A stretch of DNA of 64,000 nucleotides from an uncultured Bacteroides sp. (GCF_910578895.1 NZ_CAJTSC010000005.1:1-64000), one strand, 5' to 3'; shown: positions 33,901 to 43,053, counted from the stretch's first letter. Notes: a model not told the origin generated them from the letters alone. Numbers and translations: made by a program.

Positions 33901-35429
33901 TCGTGGAGCGCAACACAAACCGGATGCTGCGCCTTGTCAACCAGATACTCGACTTCCGCAAGATACAGAACAGGAAGATGAAGATGCTGGTGCAGCGCGT
34001 CGATGTGGTGGCGTTTACGCGCAAGATTATGGAGAACTTCGACTCCGTGGCAGAGGAGCACCGCATCGACTTCCTGTTCGAGACGGAAAAGACCGGGCTT
34101 TACCTGTGGGTGGACCCCGACAAGTACGAGAAGATAATTTTCAACTTGCTCTCCAACGCCTTCAAGTACACCCCGAACGGAAAGATGATCAAGATATTCA
34201 TCCACGAGGACGAGGCTACGGTTTCCGTCGGCGTGCAGGACCAGGGCATCGGCATTGCCGAGAACAACAAGAAGTCGATTTTTGTCCGCTTTGAGAACCT
34301 GGTGGACCGTAACCTGTTCAATCCCAGCACGGGCATCGGGCTGTCACTGGTGAAGGAGCTGGTGGAGATGCACAAGGCGCAGATTTCGGTAGACAGCAAG
34401 CTGGGCGAAGGAAGCTGCTTCAGGATAGACTTCGTGAAAGGCAAGGAACATTATGACGAATCGGTGGAATTTATGCAGGACGATGTGACCGTGGGGCTGG
34501 AGCACAGCCGGCAGCAGCCTGCCGCGGATGCGGAAGCGCCGGTTTCCTCGCAGCCGGGCACGGAGGACAACCCGCAGAAGAGCGGGGAGGAGGAAACCGC
34601 CAAAGGCCTGATGCTGCTGGTGGAGGACAATTCCGAGTTGCGCATATTCCTGCGCAGCATATTCTCTTCGGACTATCGTGTCGTAGAGGCCGCCGATGGT
34701 GCGGAGGGGTTGGACAAGGCGCTGAAGTTCCTGCCGGATATCATTGTCAGCGATGTGATGATGCCGGTGAAGGACGGCATCGCCATGACCCGCGAACTGC
34801 GTGCGGATATGACTACCAGCCACATCCCTGTCGTGCTGCTTACGGCAAAATCGTCCATCGAAAGCAAGCTGGAGGGGCTGGAATACGGTGCCGACGACTA
34901 CATAACCAAGCCTTTCAGCGCCACTTATCTGAAAGCGCGTGTAAAGAACCTGCTTGCCCAGCGGCAGAAGTTGCAGGCTCTGTATCGCCAGGACCTGATG
35001 CCTACAGGAGCGGACATGCCCGTTGCCGGCGGACAGCAGGGCGAGGACGCCGGGGACGGTGCCGAAGCGGACCAATCTCCTGCGATGTCTCCCAACGACC
35101 GCAAGTTCATGGACAAGCTTGTGGAACTGATGGAGAAGAATATGGACAACGGCGACCTGGTGGTAGATGATTTTGTGCGCGAACTTGCCGTCAGCCGTTC
35201 CGTTTTCTTCAAGAAGCTGAAGACCCTGACCGGTCTGGCGCCTATCGAATTTATAAAGGAGATGCGCATCAATCGCGCTGTCCAGCTGATAGGTACCGGA
35301 GAATACTCGATGACGCAGATTGCCTACATGGTGGGTATCAACGACCCGCGCTATTTCAGCAAATGCTTCAAGCAGAAGATGGGGATGACGCCGACGGAGT
35401 ATCGGGACAAGGAGATGAAAAAACAGTAG
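30948..35429 (+). CDS. Hybrid two-component sensor-regulator of the pectin region
   Basis: 1493 residues, one-protein signalling chain. After a signal peptide comes a periplasmic sensor of two seven-bladed Reg_prop propellers (repeats such as DRKGNMWFATWDGINKFDG and GNLWMSTENGISKF) and a Y_Y_Y domain. A membrane helix lies at about residues 902-928. The kinase H-box is FFTDISHELRTPLTL (His near 955), followed by the ATPase domain (NLLSNAFKYTPNG, near 1066). A receiver domain holds the phospho-acceptor in VSDVMMPVKDG (near 1268). The C-terminus, about 1385-1490, is an AraC-type DNA-binding domain (SRSVFFKKLKTLTG, YFSKCFKQKMGMTP). Such regulators bind a signature oligosaccharide directly and switch on the nearby genes; the ligand here is presumably a pectin fragment. 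Terminated at 35468. Confidence 0.96.
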   Translation: MRKILYLIVGLMCVLPVKSQPDCLFTHYSSEEGLSQNTVMCILQDRKGNMWFATWDGINKFDGYAFRTYKAKFGNQVNLTNNRVDYIGEDKYGFLWLQTYDNRVYRFDTRSETFESVPATEEKGRKVLVTSVRILPCGSVWLLSENEGAIRVKTDPATCRLASEWYSAKSDLLPATHVYDVYEDNAGNEWILTDNGLGMLAEGSRRLVSYFVETANKEDAAGQVFYAAQELGDELFFGSDNGRVWRYRKKDGQFLLLQLPVSSRIVAIKKTGGQELVIATETAGFFIYDALSGATEHYEASRLPKAPVCSVYVDRYSEVWFEQEVPGTVAHFNAKTKVLKTEVTRVEPTSTDRSRPAFHVHEDIHGTVWVHPYGGGFSRFDRAGNRLCAFYNGLSDADWRFSNKIHSAFSDRQGNLWMCTHSKGLEKITFRSSPFGRMTPEPHRYESLSNEVRALCEDARHNLWVGLKDGKLRVYDKERTEYGYLTESGTVSRTGTPLGGNVYFIFQDSGHNLWIATKGDGLVKAEPQGERRYKLTRYRYRKDDIYSLSDDNVYCVYEDGKGRIWVATFGGGINYLARDGEGRELFVNHRNNLKGFPIDKCHKVRFITGDHRGNIWIATTSGALMVDGSFKKPEDAVFHHYQRVQDDRHSLSNNDVHWMLSTRNKELYLATFGGGLNRLQSVDAGGNARFRSYSVEDGLPSDMLLAVREDGKGNLWMSTENGISKFVPEEERFENYAGKRMSFRTRFSEAASVYTSWGELMYGTSNGIFIFNPDSIRKSSYVPPLVFSKLLVANEDVVPGGKSVLRQSLDDTRELKLSHKENIFTIQFAALDYTGPAEIQYAYILDGFEKAWNYVGKQRTATYTNLPKGHYVFKVRSTNAEGVWTENTRLLDIEVLPSFWETSFAYFLYVLFVLLIIVTAVHILFTIYRLKHEVSVEQQMTNMKLRFFTDISHELRTPLTLISGPVEYVLQNVQLPADAREQLQVVERNTNRMLRLVNQILDFRKIQNRKMKMLVQRVDVVAFTRKIMENFDSVAEEHRIDFLFETEKTGLYLWVDPDKYEKIIFNLLSNAFKYTPNGKMIKIFIHEDEATVSVGVQDQGIGIAENNKKSIFVRFENLVDRNLFNPSTGIGLSLVKELVEMHKAQISVDSKLGEGSCFRIDFVKGKEHYDESVEFMQDDVTVGLEHSRQQPAADAEAPVSSQPGTEDNPQKSGEEETAKGLMLLVEDNSELRIFLRSIFSSDYRVVEAADGAEGLDKALKFLPDIIVSDVMMPVKDGIAMTRELRADMTTSHIPVVLLTAKSSIESKLEGLEYGADDYITKPFSATYLKARVKNLLAQRQKLQALYRQDLMPTGADMPVAGGQQGEDAGDGAEADQSPAMSPNDRKFMDKLVELMEKNMDNGDLVVDDFVRELAVSRSVFFKKLKTLTGLAPIEFIKEMRINRAVQLIGTGEYSMTQIAYMVGINDPRYFSKCFKQKMGMTPTEYRDKEMKKQ

Positions 35430-35467
35430 TGGAAGGGGAGAGAAAGAACGGATGATTGATAAATGAC

Positions 35468-35506
35468 AGGAGGATGAGTCTGTGTGAAGACTCATCCTCC
35501 TTTTTG
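35468..35506. terminator. Intrinsic terminator between the sensor gene and susD
   Basis: A perfect 14-bp stem (35468-35481 with 35488-35501), six-base loop, then five T. It lies between convergent genes. Confidence 0.9.
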
Positions 35507-35576
35507 TAAAGAATGTCTATTTTAAAATCTCACGATTTTCATAGAAGCTTTGTTTTATTAATAACCTGCGGAGGTT

Positions 35577-37355
35577 TTAGTATCCGGGGTTTTGGTCTTC
35601 CATGCTCAACTGGTCGTTGGCATCGATTGCCGCCTGCGGAATGGGCCATAACAGTTTTTCACCGATGGCTGTTGCGGCACTTCCTTTCAGACGGATGTTA
35701 TACAAGTTGTTGTACTCCACAAGTTTGCCCATGCGGCGGAGGTCCATGCGGCGGTAGCCGTTGCCGAACATTTCACAAGCCGATTCTTTCAAGATTACAT
35801 CCAGGTCGATGCTTGCGGCATCTGCCAGGCCGGCACGTTTGCGTACGGAGTTCAGGCGTTCGAGCGCTTTGGGGCTGTTCATCTTGTAATATGCCTCCGC
35901 TGCCACAAAGAAGAGTTCGGGCAGGGTGATGATGTGCAAGTCGCGGAAGCTTCTTCCTGCTTCGTACACGCCTCTTTGGCTGTCGTCGAATTTGCGGCAA
36001 GGATGGCAAGACCAGCTCATCTTGGTGCAGTCGTCGCTGTCGTAGTCATATTTTGCAATCACGCCGTCGGGAAATTCCGCCAGGTCCTCCTCATAGATGG
36101 ACATCGGTTCCATCTTGGCGGTCAGCTCGCTTTGCGGAATGACGAATGTGTTCTTGCGGTTTTCCGGGTCTTCGGCACGCCATGCCGCTACCGATGCCGC
36201 GTCACATTCCCAATAAGCCGGATAGTATACGCCTACCATTTTGCCTTGTGCGGTCTGTCCGTTTTTGTAGAAGGCGAAGTAGTCGCCAAGGGGGTTGCCG
36301 TTTTCCTTGAAGCCGCCTTCGATGGTCCACGCCTTCTTTACGAGCAGGGTTTTCATGAAAGTGGCATCGTAACGTTTGTCGCCCGGTTCGAAATAGCGCA
36401 ACATGTGCATGTTGGGGATGCAGTTGGAAGAGCCGTTCTTCATGCCTTCCTCGGCACCGCCGTAATAGTTGGAGAACATGCTTTGCCAGCGGTTGCCGTC
36501 GTTGCTGTCGTGCTGGTTTGCTTCGTCGTATTCAAGGTCGAAGATGAATTCGGCATCATCGTCTCCCGAGCGGTCGGCTGCCCAGAGGTCGGCAAATTCG
36601 GTAGTCAGCTCACGTCCGTTGATTACCTGGTCGGCATACTTGGCGGCTTCTGCAAAATAGGCGTCTTTCTTCAAATCCCATGCTGCGGACAGGTAGGTTT
36701 TGGCAAGCAGCGCTTTGGCTGCTTCGATGCTTGCCTCGCCGCCGCCCTGCGTGGCGGAGCTTGCCACCAGCTTGTTGTTGGCGATGATGTCGGTCAGCTC
36801 GCTGATGATATGCTCGTATACGGCTTCTGCCGTGGCGCGCGGGTAGCCTTTGATGGCGGAAGCCGCATAATCTGTCACCAAAGGAACGCCTCCGAAGTTG
36901 TTTACCAACAGATAATAGTAGAGAGACTCTACAAACCGTCCTTCATCAATTGCCTTTTGCTTTGCATCATCGCCGACTGCTGCCATGCCGGCATAGTACT
37001 GGATGGCAAGGCATGAGCGGATGCCGTCGTAGCAGTAGGTGTAGAAGTCTTTTACCGTACCGTTCTCGGGGGTGAAGGTGGACCAGCGGTGCAGCGCGTG
37101 GCTCAGCTCGTTGCGGCCGTCCTGGTAGATGTCCGTACCGGTGTGGAAGAACTGGTTCACATCGCTGTTGTTATAGATGTTCTTCAACTGTGCATACGCA
37201 TCGTAGACCAGTGATTGAAATCCGGCAGGGGTGCTGAAATAGTCGATGTCGGTCACAGAACTTTTGTTGTCCGGAGTGAGGAAGTCGCCGCATCCTGCCA
37301 ATGTCATGGAACCTGCCATGCACATCGTGTATAATAGTTTCTTATATAGTTTCAT
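35577..37355 (-). CDS. SusD-like surface glycan-binding lipoprotein, pair 2
   Basis: 592 residues. A lipoprotein signal ends in LAGC (Cys22). SusD proteins sit on the outer face of the outer membrane and form the lid of the SusC transporter, holding the oligosaccharide. Family features are the N-terminal DFLTPDNKSSVTDIDYFSTP, the TPR-rich middle (LLAKTYLSAAW), LPELFFVAAEAYYKMN and the C-terminal ERLNSVRKRAGL. It lies 21 bases after the susC gene on the same strand, so the two are one operon, read away from the promoter at 40675. The second pair at 43-48 kb is clearly different in sequence. Confidence 0.95.
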   Translation of the reverse strand: MKLYKKLLYTMCMAGSMTLAGCGDFLTPDNKSSVTDIDYFSTPAGFQSLVYDAYAQLKNIYNNSDVNQFFHTGTDIYQDGRNELSHALHRWSTFTPENGTVKDFYTYCYDGIRSCLAIQYYAGMAAVGDDAKQKAIDEGRFVESLYYYLLVNNFGGVPLVTDYAASAIKGYPRATAEAVYEHIISELTDIIANNKLVASSATQGGGEASIEAAKALLAKTYLSAAWDLKKDAYFAEAAKYADQVINGRELTTEFADLWAADRSGDDDAEFIFDLEYDEANQHDSNDGNRWQSMFSNYYGGAEEGMKNGSSNCIPNMHMLRYFEPGDKRYDATFMKTLLVKKAWTIEGGFKENGNPLGDYFAFYKNGQTAQGKMVGVYYPAYWECDAASVAAWRAEDPENRKNTFVIPQSELTAKMEPMSIYEEDLAEFPDGVIAKYDYDSDDCTKMSWSCHPCRKFDDSQRGVYEAGRSFRDLHIITLPELFFVAAEAYYKMNSPKALERLNSVRKRAGLADAASIDLDVILKESACEMFGNGYRRMDLRRMGKLVEYNNLYNIRLKGSAATAIGEKLLWPIPQAAIDANDQLSMEDQNPGY

Positions 37356-37376
37356 ACGTTTGGTTATTAAGACTGA

Positions 37377-40300
37377 TTAGAATTTAATGTTGGCACCGAT
37401 TTGGTAAGTCACGGAAGCAGGACCGCCGTCGGTCAGGTTGGCGCTTGCCCATTCCGGGTCGAAGCCTTTGTAGCCGGTGAAGCAGAACGGATTGAGCACA
37501 TTGACGTAGAGGCGCAGATGCTTCACGGCTATCTTGCTCATCCAGCTCTTCGGGAATGTGTAGCCCAATGTGATGTTCTTCACTTTCACGAAAGAGGTTT
37601 TGTGATATCTCACGCCGGAACTGCTCTTGCTGAAGTAGCCGCCGCCTGTCTTCTCGTAGTTGTTGGGATAGGGGTAGGCGCCCAGGTGTGCGTTCTCCAG
37701 GTAAGTGACATCGCCCGTCTCCTTGTCCAGCACAGGTGTGCCTGCCGGGATGTAGTAGTCGAAGCTTACCTTTTGGCGGCCGCGGTCGCTGATGTCCATG
37801 TATTGTTCGTGGAAGTAGCTGCGCGACCATTGTCCCTGCTTGGTATAGAGCATGAAGGAGAAGTCGAATCCTTTGTATGTCATGGACGAGCTCAGGCTTC
37901 CGGTCCATTTCGGGTCGGTGCAGCCGTAAATCTGCTTGTCGTCATCGTCTATCTTGCCGTCGTTGTTCCAGTCGTTGATAGCCATCTGGCCTTCATACCA
38001 TTTCAACTTGTTCGGGCTCTTGGGACCGTACTTGTCGTAAACCTCCTGCAAGGTGTAGTGTATGTCGCCGTCCTTTGTGTGCATCGTGACTCCGTCTGCC
38101 GTGATGATGCCTGCGTAAGTATAGTCGCGCAATACGTTCAGACGCTCGCCGATAAACCAGTTGTTGCTAACGTCGTCGCCGTTGGGCAGTTCCTTGATTT
38201 TGCTCCAGTTGCGGGCGAAAGCCACATTCACATCCCATGTGAAGTTCTTGTTGCGGATTACGCCGAAGTTCAATCCCAGTTCGACACCGGTGTTCTGCAC
38301 GGAACCGATGTTGGTGGTGATGTTCTTCTCGCCGGTTTCCAAAGGCACGGTGGCCTTCATGATCTGACCGTCTGCCAGGCGGCGGTAAGCGTCTGCCGTC
38401 ACGTTGATGCGGTTCTGCAGCACGGCGAAATCAACGCCGAAGTTGAACTCTTTGATTTTTTCCCACATCAGGTTGCGGTCTATCAGTCCGTTGCCGTAGT
38501 ATCCCTGGTATTCGTGGCCGCCCATTACGATGTAAGTGGGACCGGCTGCGGAAGACATGGTGACGTAGTCGTTCACGTTGTTGTTGCCCGTGATACCGTA
38601 AGACAAGCGCAGTTTCAGGTTATCCAGCCAGTCCACGTCTTTCAGGAACTCTTCCTCGGAAGCACGCCATGCCACGGCGGCAGACGGGAACCAACCCCAA
38701 CGGTTGCCCTCGGCGAAGCGTGAGGAGCCGTCGGCGCGTACGGTTACGGTTGCCATGTAACGCTCCTTGTAGGCGTAGTTCAAACGGGCTGCCACGGAAA
38801 CCATGGAAGACTCCGTATACGTAGACCCCGTGCCCCAGTTCTTGCTGCCTTTTCCCATGGCGTTGAAGGAGAGTTTGTCGTCCGAGATACCCTCTACGCT
38901 TTGCGTATAGGTCTCCTTGTCCGTCTTGTACATGGAGAACAATCCCATTGCGCCTATCCTGTGGTCGCCCCATGTCTTGGTGTAGTCCACCTGGTTGTCC
39001 CAGGTCCAGTCCAGGCGGTCTGTGTTCGTTACGGAAGCCTTGTTGCTCTTCTTGTTCTGATAATAAGCGGTTCCCAAAGGATACTTGTCCGACACGCCTG
39101 TGCCCATGAAGATGCCTTGACGTCCGTGGTAGAAGTTGGGAGAGAATGTAGTTGTGAATTTCAGTCCTTCCATGATGTTGAAACGCAGGTAGGCGTTACC
39201 GAAAACATGGAACTTGCGGGTCTGGTTCTCGTAGGCGTCAATCTCGAAGTCCACCAGCGGGTTGGGGGTGGATGTCAACGACATGTTGCCCACCTTTGCC
39301 GGCAGCGGCAGCAGGTTGCCGTCCTCGTCCCAGGGAGAAACCACCGGGGCAAACCAGAATGCGTTGTTGTAGGGAGAATAAGCATTGGAAGAGTCTGTAA
39401 ACCAATCGTTCTGTACATCGTATACCAGGTTGACGGACATTCCGGCTTCCACCACTTTGGAGAGTTTGCTGTCGAATGCGCCTTTGATGTTGAAGCGGTT
39501 GTAGTCGTTCTTCCTGAATACGTTTTCCTCGCCTTGATAGCCTACGCCCAGGCGGTAGTTGGTCGTTTCGCTGGCACCGCTGGCGCTGATGAAGTGGTTC
39601 TGTTGCGAACCGGTCTGCAACACCTGGTCTGCCCAGTCGTAACCTTTGTCATTCATCCAGCTGTCGTACAGCGGAGAGCCTTTCCAGTCCGTTCCATTCT
39701 GGAACACCGATTGCAGGTCGGAATCTTTGATGATGTATTTGATACGTCCTGTGTCATCCGGGCCGTCTGAGGTCGTGTATTTGGCGAAACGGTAGTTCAT
39801 CCACTCCGTGGCACCCATGAAGTCCGGCATGCGTGCCACTTTGCGGATGCCGTAATAACCGTCGTACGTGATTTCTACCGGTTGCGCCTTGTTCTGTCCG
39901 GCACCTGCGCCCTTGGTGGTAATCAGGATGACACCTTCGGAAGCGCGTGAACCGTAGATGGCTGTAGAAGAGGCATCTTTCAACACATCGATGCGCTGGA
40001 TATCTTCCGAGTTCAGGAAGTCGATGGACGAAACCACCATGCCGTCTACCACATAAAGAGGACCGGCGGAGTTGTTGATGGAGGATTGGCCGCGGATCTG
40101 CATGTTGAATTTTCCGTTGGCACGGCTGTTTGCCTGCGTGATGTTCACACCGGGAACGGAACCCTGCAAGGCGTCTTCTACGCGAAGTGCGCCGCGTGCG
40201 GCGAGTTTTTCGGAAGATACGGACGCCAAAGAACCCGTGACATCGTTCTTCTTCATGGTTCCGTAACCTACTACCACCACTTCGTCCAACGCCTGCGCGT

Positions 40301-40601
40301 CTTCTTTCAGCGTTACTTTGATTCTGTTCTGATTGCCCACTGCAACGGTTTGCGGGATGTAACCGATAAAGGATACCTGGATTTTTGCGTTGGGCTGTAC
40401 GCTAAGTTTGAAATTACCGTCAATGTCGGTAATGACACCGTTCGTAGTACCTACTTCCAATACGTTTGCACCGATGACCGGTTCGCCCGTACCGTCGATT
40501 ACGGTACCCGAAATGGGGTGTCCCTGTGCAAAAGCGACTAAACACAACATACTCAATGTCAGAGTAGCCAATGCCCTTTTGGCAAGTCTTTTTAAGTTCA
40601 T
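37377..40601 (-). CDS. SusC-like TonB-dependent transporter, pair 2
   Basis: 1074 residues. An outer-membrane TonB-dependent channel that imports oligosaccharides together with the SusD partner. After the signal peptide comes a carboxypeptidase-regulatory-like domain (GTVIDGTGEPVIGANVLEVG), then the plug with VVVGYGTMKKNDVTGS and the SusC signature YGSRASEGVILITTKG, then the 22-stranded barrel ending in a terminal F. No anti-sigma-interacting extension is present, which fits control by the hybrid sensor. A TAATTTTG box lies at 40675-40682. Upstream are a family D array and a family A repeat. Confidence 0.96.
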   Translation of the reverse strand: MNLKRLAKRALATLTLSMLCLVAFAQGHPISGTVIDGTGEPVIGANVLEVGTTNGVITDIDGNFKLSVQPNAKIQVSFIGYIPQTVAVGNQNRIKVTLKEDAQALDEVVVVGYGTMKKNDVTGSLASVSSEKLAARGALRVEDALQGSVPGVNITQANSRANGKFNMQIRGQSSINNSAGPLYVVDGMVVSSIDFLNSEDIQRIDVLKDASSTAIYGSRASEGVILITTKGAGAGQNKAQPVEITYDGYYGIRKVARMPDFMGATEWMNYRFAKYTTSDGPDDTGRIKYIIKDSDLQSVFQNGTDWKGSPLYDSWMNDKGYDWADQVLQTGSQQNHFISASGASETTNYRLGVGYQGEENVFRKNDYNRFNIKGAFDSKLSKVVEAGMSVNLVYDVQNDWFTDSSNAYSPYNNAFWFAPVVSPWDEDGNLLPLPAKVGNMSLTSTPNPLVDFEIDAYENQTRKFHVFGNAYLRFNIMEGLKFTTTFSPNFYHGRQGIFMGTGVSDKYPLGTAYYQNKKSNKASVTNTDRLDWTWDNQVDYTKTWGDHRIGAMGLFSMYKTDKETYTQSVEGISDDKLSFNAMGKGSKNWGTGSTYTESSMVSVAARLNYAYKERYMATVTVRADGSSRFAEGNRWGWFPSAAVAWRASEEEFLKDVDWLDNLKLRLSYGITGNNNVNDYVTMSSAAGPTYIVMGGHEYQGYYGNGLIDRNLMWEKIKEFNFGVDFAVLQNRINVTADAYRRLADGQIMKATVPLETGEKNITTNIGSVQNTGVELGLNFGVIRNKNFTWDVNVAFARNWSKIKELPNGDDVSNNWFIGERLNVLRDYTYAGIITADGVTMHTKDGDIHYTLQEVYDKYGPKSPNKLKWYEGQMAINDWNNDGKIDDDDKQIYGCTDPKWTGSLSSSMTYKGFDFSFMLYTKQGQWSRSYFHEQYMDISDRGRQKVSFDYYIPAGTPVLDKETGDVTYLENAHLGAYPYPNNYEKTGGGYFSKSSSGVRYHKTSFVKVKNITLGYTFPKSWMSKIAVKHLRLYVNVLNPFCFTGYKGFDPEWASANLTDGGPASVTYQIGANIKF

Positions 40602-40674
40602 AAGCTTGTTTTTTATAGTTATTAATATAAAAGGTTAACATCTGTTGTCGGATGTTCCTTCTTGTTTTCGAATG

Positions 40675-40682
40675 CAAAATTA
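40675..40682 (-). promoter_or_regulatory. Minus-7 box of the pair 2 susC-susD operon
   Basis: Reads TAATTTTG on the minus strand, giving a leader of about 66 bases. Confidence 0.6.
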
Positions 40683-40840
40683 TGTCATATTGTATTGAAG
40701 GATTGGTATTTTTTGGTATTCTTTGTGGAAAAATTAGTCTTTACTCTGTGAAAAGTTGTATGCACAAATCTCTTTCTCCCCTCATATTTCTCTGTTTATC
40801 GGTGTCTTTGAGTGAAGGAAAGGGGGAAAAGACGCCTGTT

Positions 40841-41016
40841 GTGACAGGCATTAGTGTCTATCGTGACAGGTACTTGTGTTTATCGCGGCAGACACTTGTG
40901 TTTATCACGACAGACACTTGTGTTTATCACGACAAGCATTAGTGTTTATCGCGGCAGGCATTAGTGTTTATCACGACAGACATTGATATCCCTCGCCACA
41001 GGTGTCGATATCCGGG
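40841..41016. repeat. Family D array of eight 22-bp units
   Basis: Eight exact 22-base units without spacers. Cores alternate between GACACTTGTGTTTATC and GGCATTAGTGTTTATC types and are near-palindromic around CATTAGTG or CACTTGTG. The last two units have drifted to GATATCC cores. The array lies about 160 bases upstream of the susC promoter box. Confidence 0.9.
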
Positions 41017-41239
41017 AAACGGGATGCCCGCGCGTGGCGTTTCCGGTGTTTTGTCCTGCCGGCACGGTTTTTTCATTTAAGCACTGCACTTGCTTTTTGG
41101 ACGCAGATTTGACGGGTTATTTATTTGGCGGATAAAGCTATATATAATTCTGATGCGTAAAAGGGCTTTCGTGAAACATGAAATTACCTATAAACCGGGT
41201 TGTGGTTTGTATGTTTCTTGCGGAGAGCTGCATATAAAT
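41017..41239. other. Intergenic stretch between arrays
   Basis: Holds CGGCACGGTTTTTTCATTTA at about 41060-41081, a possible solitary left end of family B. Otherwise AT-rich sequence with no gene seen. Confidence 0.4.
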
Positions 41240-41339
41240 GAATGTGTCGGAATGCCTGAAATATAGAAATCACCCCTGCCACAGATATCTGTGACAGGGG
41301 TGATTGGGTTAATAAGAGAGTTTTGACAACCTCTTTTGC
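41240..41339 (-). repeat. Family A palindromic repeat, copy 3 (reverse orientation)
   Basis: The reverse complement matches copies 1 and 2 through ACTCTCTTATTAACC and CAATCACCCCTGTCACAGAT. The inner stem is perfect here (CACAGATATCTGTG centre). On the minus strand it begins about 50 bases after the stop of the lipoprotein gene at 41388, as copies 1 and 2 do for their upstream genes. Confidence 0.85.
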
Positions 41340-41387
41340 TTTTGCTTTAAGTGGGGATATTCACTGAATATCCCGGGTGAAGGTCTG

Positions 41388-43034
41388 TTACCACCAGCGC
41401 GGGTCGCCGGCAACGTTCTTCAAATCATTTATCAGTAAAGTGAAGTCACTCTTGCTTGCGTCCTTGAATGTACTTTTTACATCTCCGCCGGCGGGTTTCA
41501 AGTCGAAAGATACCGGTATTCCATCCGTTCCGACATACCATGCGATGTCGCTTGTGCCGTAGCAGTTGTCCAACATCATGCTGCCTTTGGCTGCGCGGAA
41601 TGCTGCGTATGTGCCGAGTTTTCCGTTATTGCTTCCGGGGCCGAATACACAGTCTTTCAAGACAGGGTCTTCTGTGAATTTCTGTTTGGAGAAGTCGAAC
41701 ATGTAGTTTCCGCCGCTTTTCATATTATATACAAATGTACAGTTGGCGGCAGAGAATGTTCCTTCGGCATTGGCGTTCTTTCCTTGTACGAAGAGTTTCT
41801 CGCAATGTGAGAATGAGGAATTGCTTACTTTGATGTGCTTGATATCGGCTGCATCATTGTCGGCGTTTGCCACTCCATATCCGCCTATCGAGTCGACCAC
41901 ACAATTGTCTATGATGAAGTTTTCAACGGTAGCTTGGGTTTGGATGCGGAATATGCCGCGCTTGTACTTGATGTCGCAATTCTTGAGTTCTACCTTGCCG
42001 ATTGATGCTCCGGATTTGTTGAGATTAAAAAGATATTTACCACCGAAGTTACTGCCGGTTTTAGGAGCATTGGGATGTTCGGTGAACGTTATTTTCTCGG
42101 CAACAAAACCACCGATGGCACCTTCTGCATTATAGTTGCCGTTCACTTCGATGATGGCATTTCCCTTAAGGCTGAGTCCGGTAACAATCTTGATGGTTCC
42201 TTGAGTGGCAGGCAATGTGATTGTACCATCCAGTTGGTACTTGCATCCGCCTTCCAATACGATGGTGATGTCCTGGTCGGGATATTTGGCAACGCTGTCG
42301 GCAAAGAAGCTTTGGGTCATATAGGCGTAGCTTTCTTCTTCTGCCAGGTTACGCAAGTTGGCCACAACCCCTTCGTAAACTTCCGGTGCGGCGGTGGAGA
42401 ATACTTTCTTTCCGAGATATTCGCCGTTGTTGTAGGCACGTACGATGTAGTTGCTTTCCGGTTCCAGGTTTCTGAACTCCACAGTTTGGGAGTTCAGGTC
42501 TGTTTCGGTCAACGTATAGTCTTCCAGCAATTCCTCTTCCTTTGTCGTGCTGCCTTCGGGAGTCACCACTTGAAACAGTTTCAGGTTGGTGTAGGTAGCC
42601 GTTTCCCACGACACCAATGCCATGTTGTCGATTGCCCTCACACCTTTCAGCTGGGTGGGGATATCTGTTGTGGTAATGGTGGGCACTACGAAATACTTGG
42701 ACTCCAGTCCGCTGCTTTTGCTGTGCGAGCGGATTTTGATGGTGTAGTCCGTATCGTAGTTCAGGTTTTCGAAACGGTAGAACGTAGTGTCTGTCTCGAC
42801 CGACAGGTCAAGCCCGTCTTTTCCGGTCAGGCTCAGGTCGTAGTAATCCGCACCTTCGTAGCGTTCCCAGTTTAGTTCTATCCATTGTCCGCCGACAGCC
42901 GTTTCGCTGACAATGGGGCGGAACAAGGCATCTGCCTTTGTCACATCGTCACTGTCATCGCAACTTGTCATAAGAGCACCCGCACCTAAGGCAAGTGAAA
43001 ACAATAAAGTCTTGATATTGAATATATGTTTCAT
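41388..43034 (-). CDS. Surface glycan-binding lipoprotein, DUF4957/DUF5123 type
   Basis: 548 residues. A lipoprotein signal ends in LMTSC (Cys25) followed by DDSDD, an acidic surface-export signal. Residues about 35-225 look like two fibronectin type III domains (WIELNWERYEGADYYDLSL; ALVSWETATYTNLKLFQV). The second half is a parallel beta-helix of short repeats (IGKVELKNCDIKYKRGIFRI, IKHIKVSNSSFSHCEKLFV) as in DUF4957/DUF5123 proteins, which recur in Bacteroides pectin loci. It occupies the third place in a susC-susD-x operon, where SusE/SGBP proteins usually sit, so binding of pectin at the cell surface is the likely role. It begins 19 bases after susD. Confidence 0.85.
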   Translation of the reverse strand: MKHIFNIKTLLFSLALGAGALMTSCDDSDDVTKADALFRPIVSETAVGGQWIELNWERYEGADYYDLSLTGKDGLDLSVETDTTFYRFENLNYDTDYTIKIRSHSKSSGLESKYFVVPTITTTDIPTQLKGVRAIDNMALVSWETATYTNLKLFQVVTPEGSTTKEEELLEDYTLTETDLNSQTVEFRNLEPESNYIVRAYNNGEYLGKKVFSTAAPEVYEGVVANLRNLAEEESYAYMTQSFFADSVAKYPDQDITIVLEGGCKYQLDGTITLPATQGTIKIVTGLSLKGNAIIEVNGNYNAEGAIGGFVAEKITFTEHPNAPKTGSNFGGKYLFNLNKSGASIGKVELKNCDIKYKRGIFRIQTQATVENFIIDNCVVDSIGGYGVANADNDAADIKHIKVSNSSFSHCEKLFVQGKNANAEGTFSAANCTFVYNMKSGGNYMFDFSKQKFTEDPVLKDCVFGPGSNNGKLGTYAAFRAAKGSMMLDNCYGTSDIAWYVGTDGIPVSFDLKPAGGDVKSTFKDASKSDFTLLINDLKNVAGDPRWW

Positions 43035-43053
43035 AATTTTCTGTTTTTAGTAG

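Noticed and set aside
40841..41016. Possible CRISPR array
   Set aside because: The 22-bp units are contiguous with no spacers and diverge from each other, and no cas genes are present.
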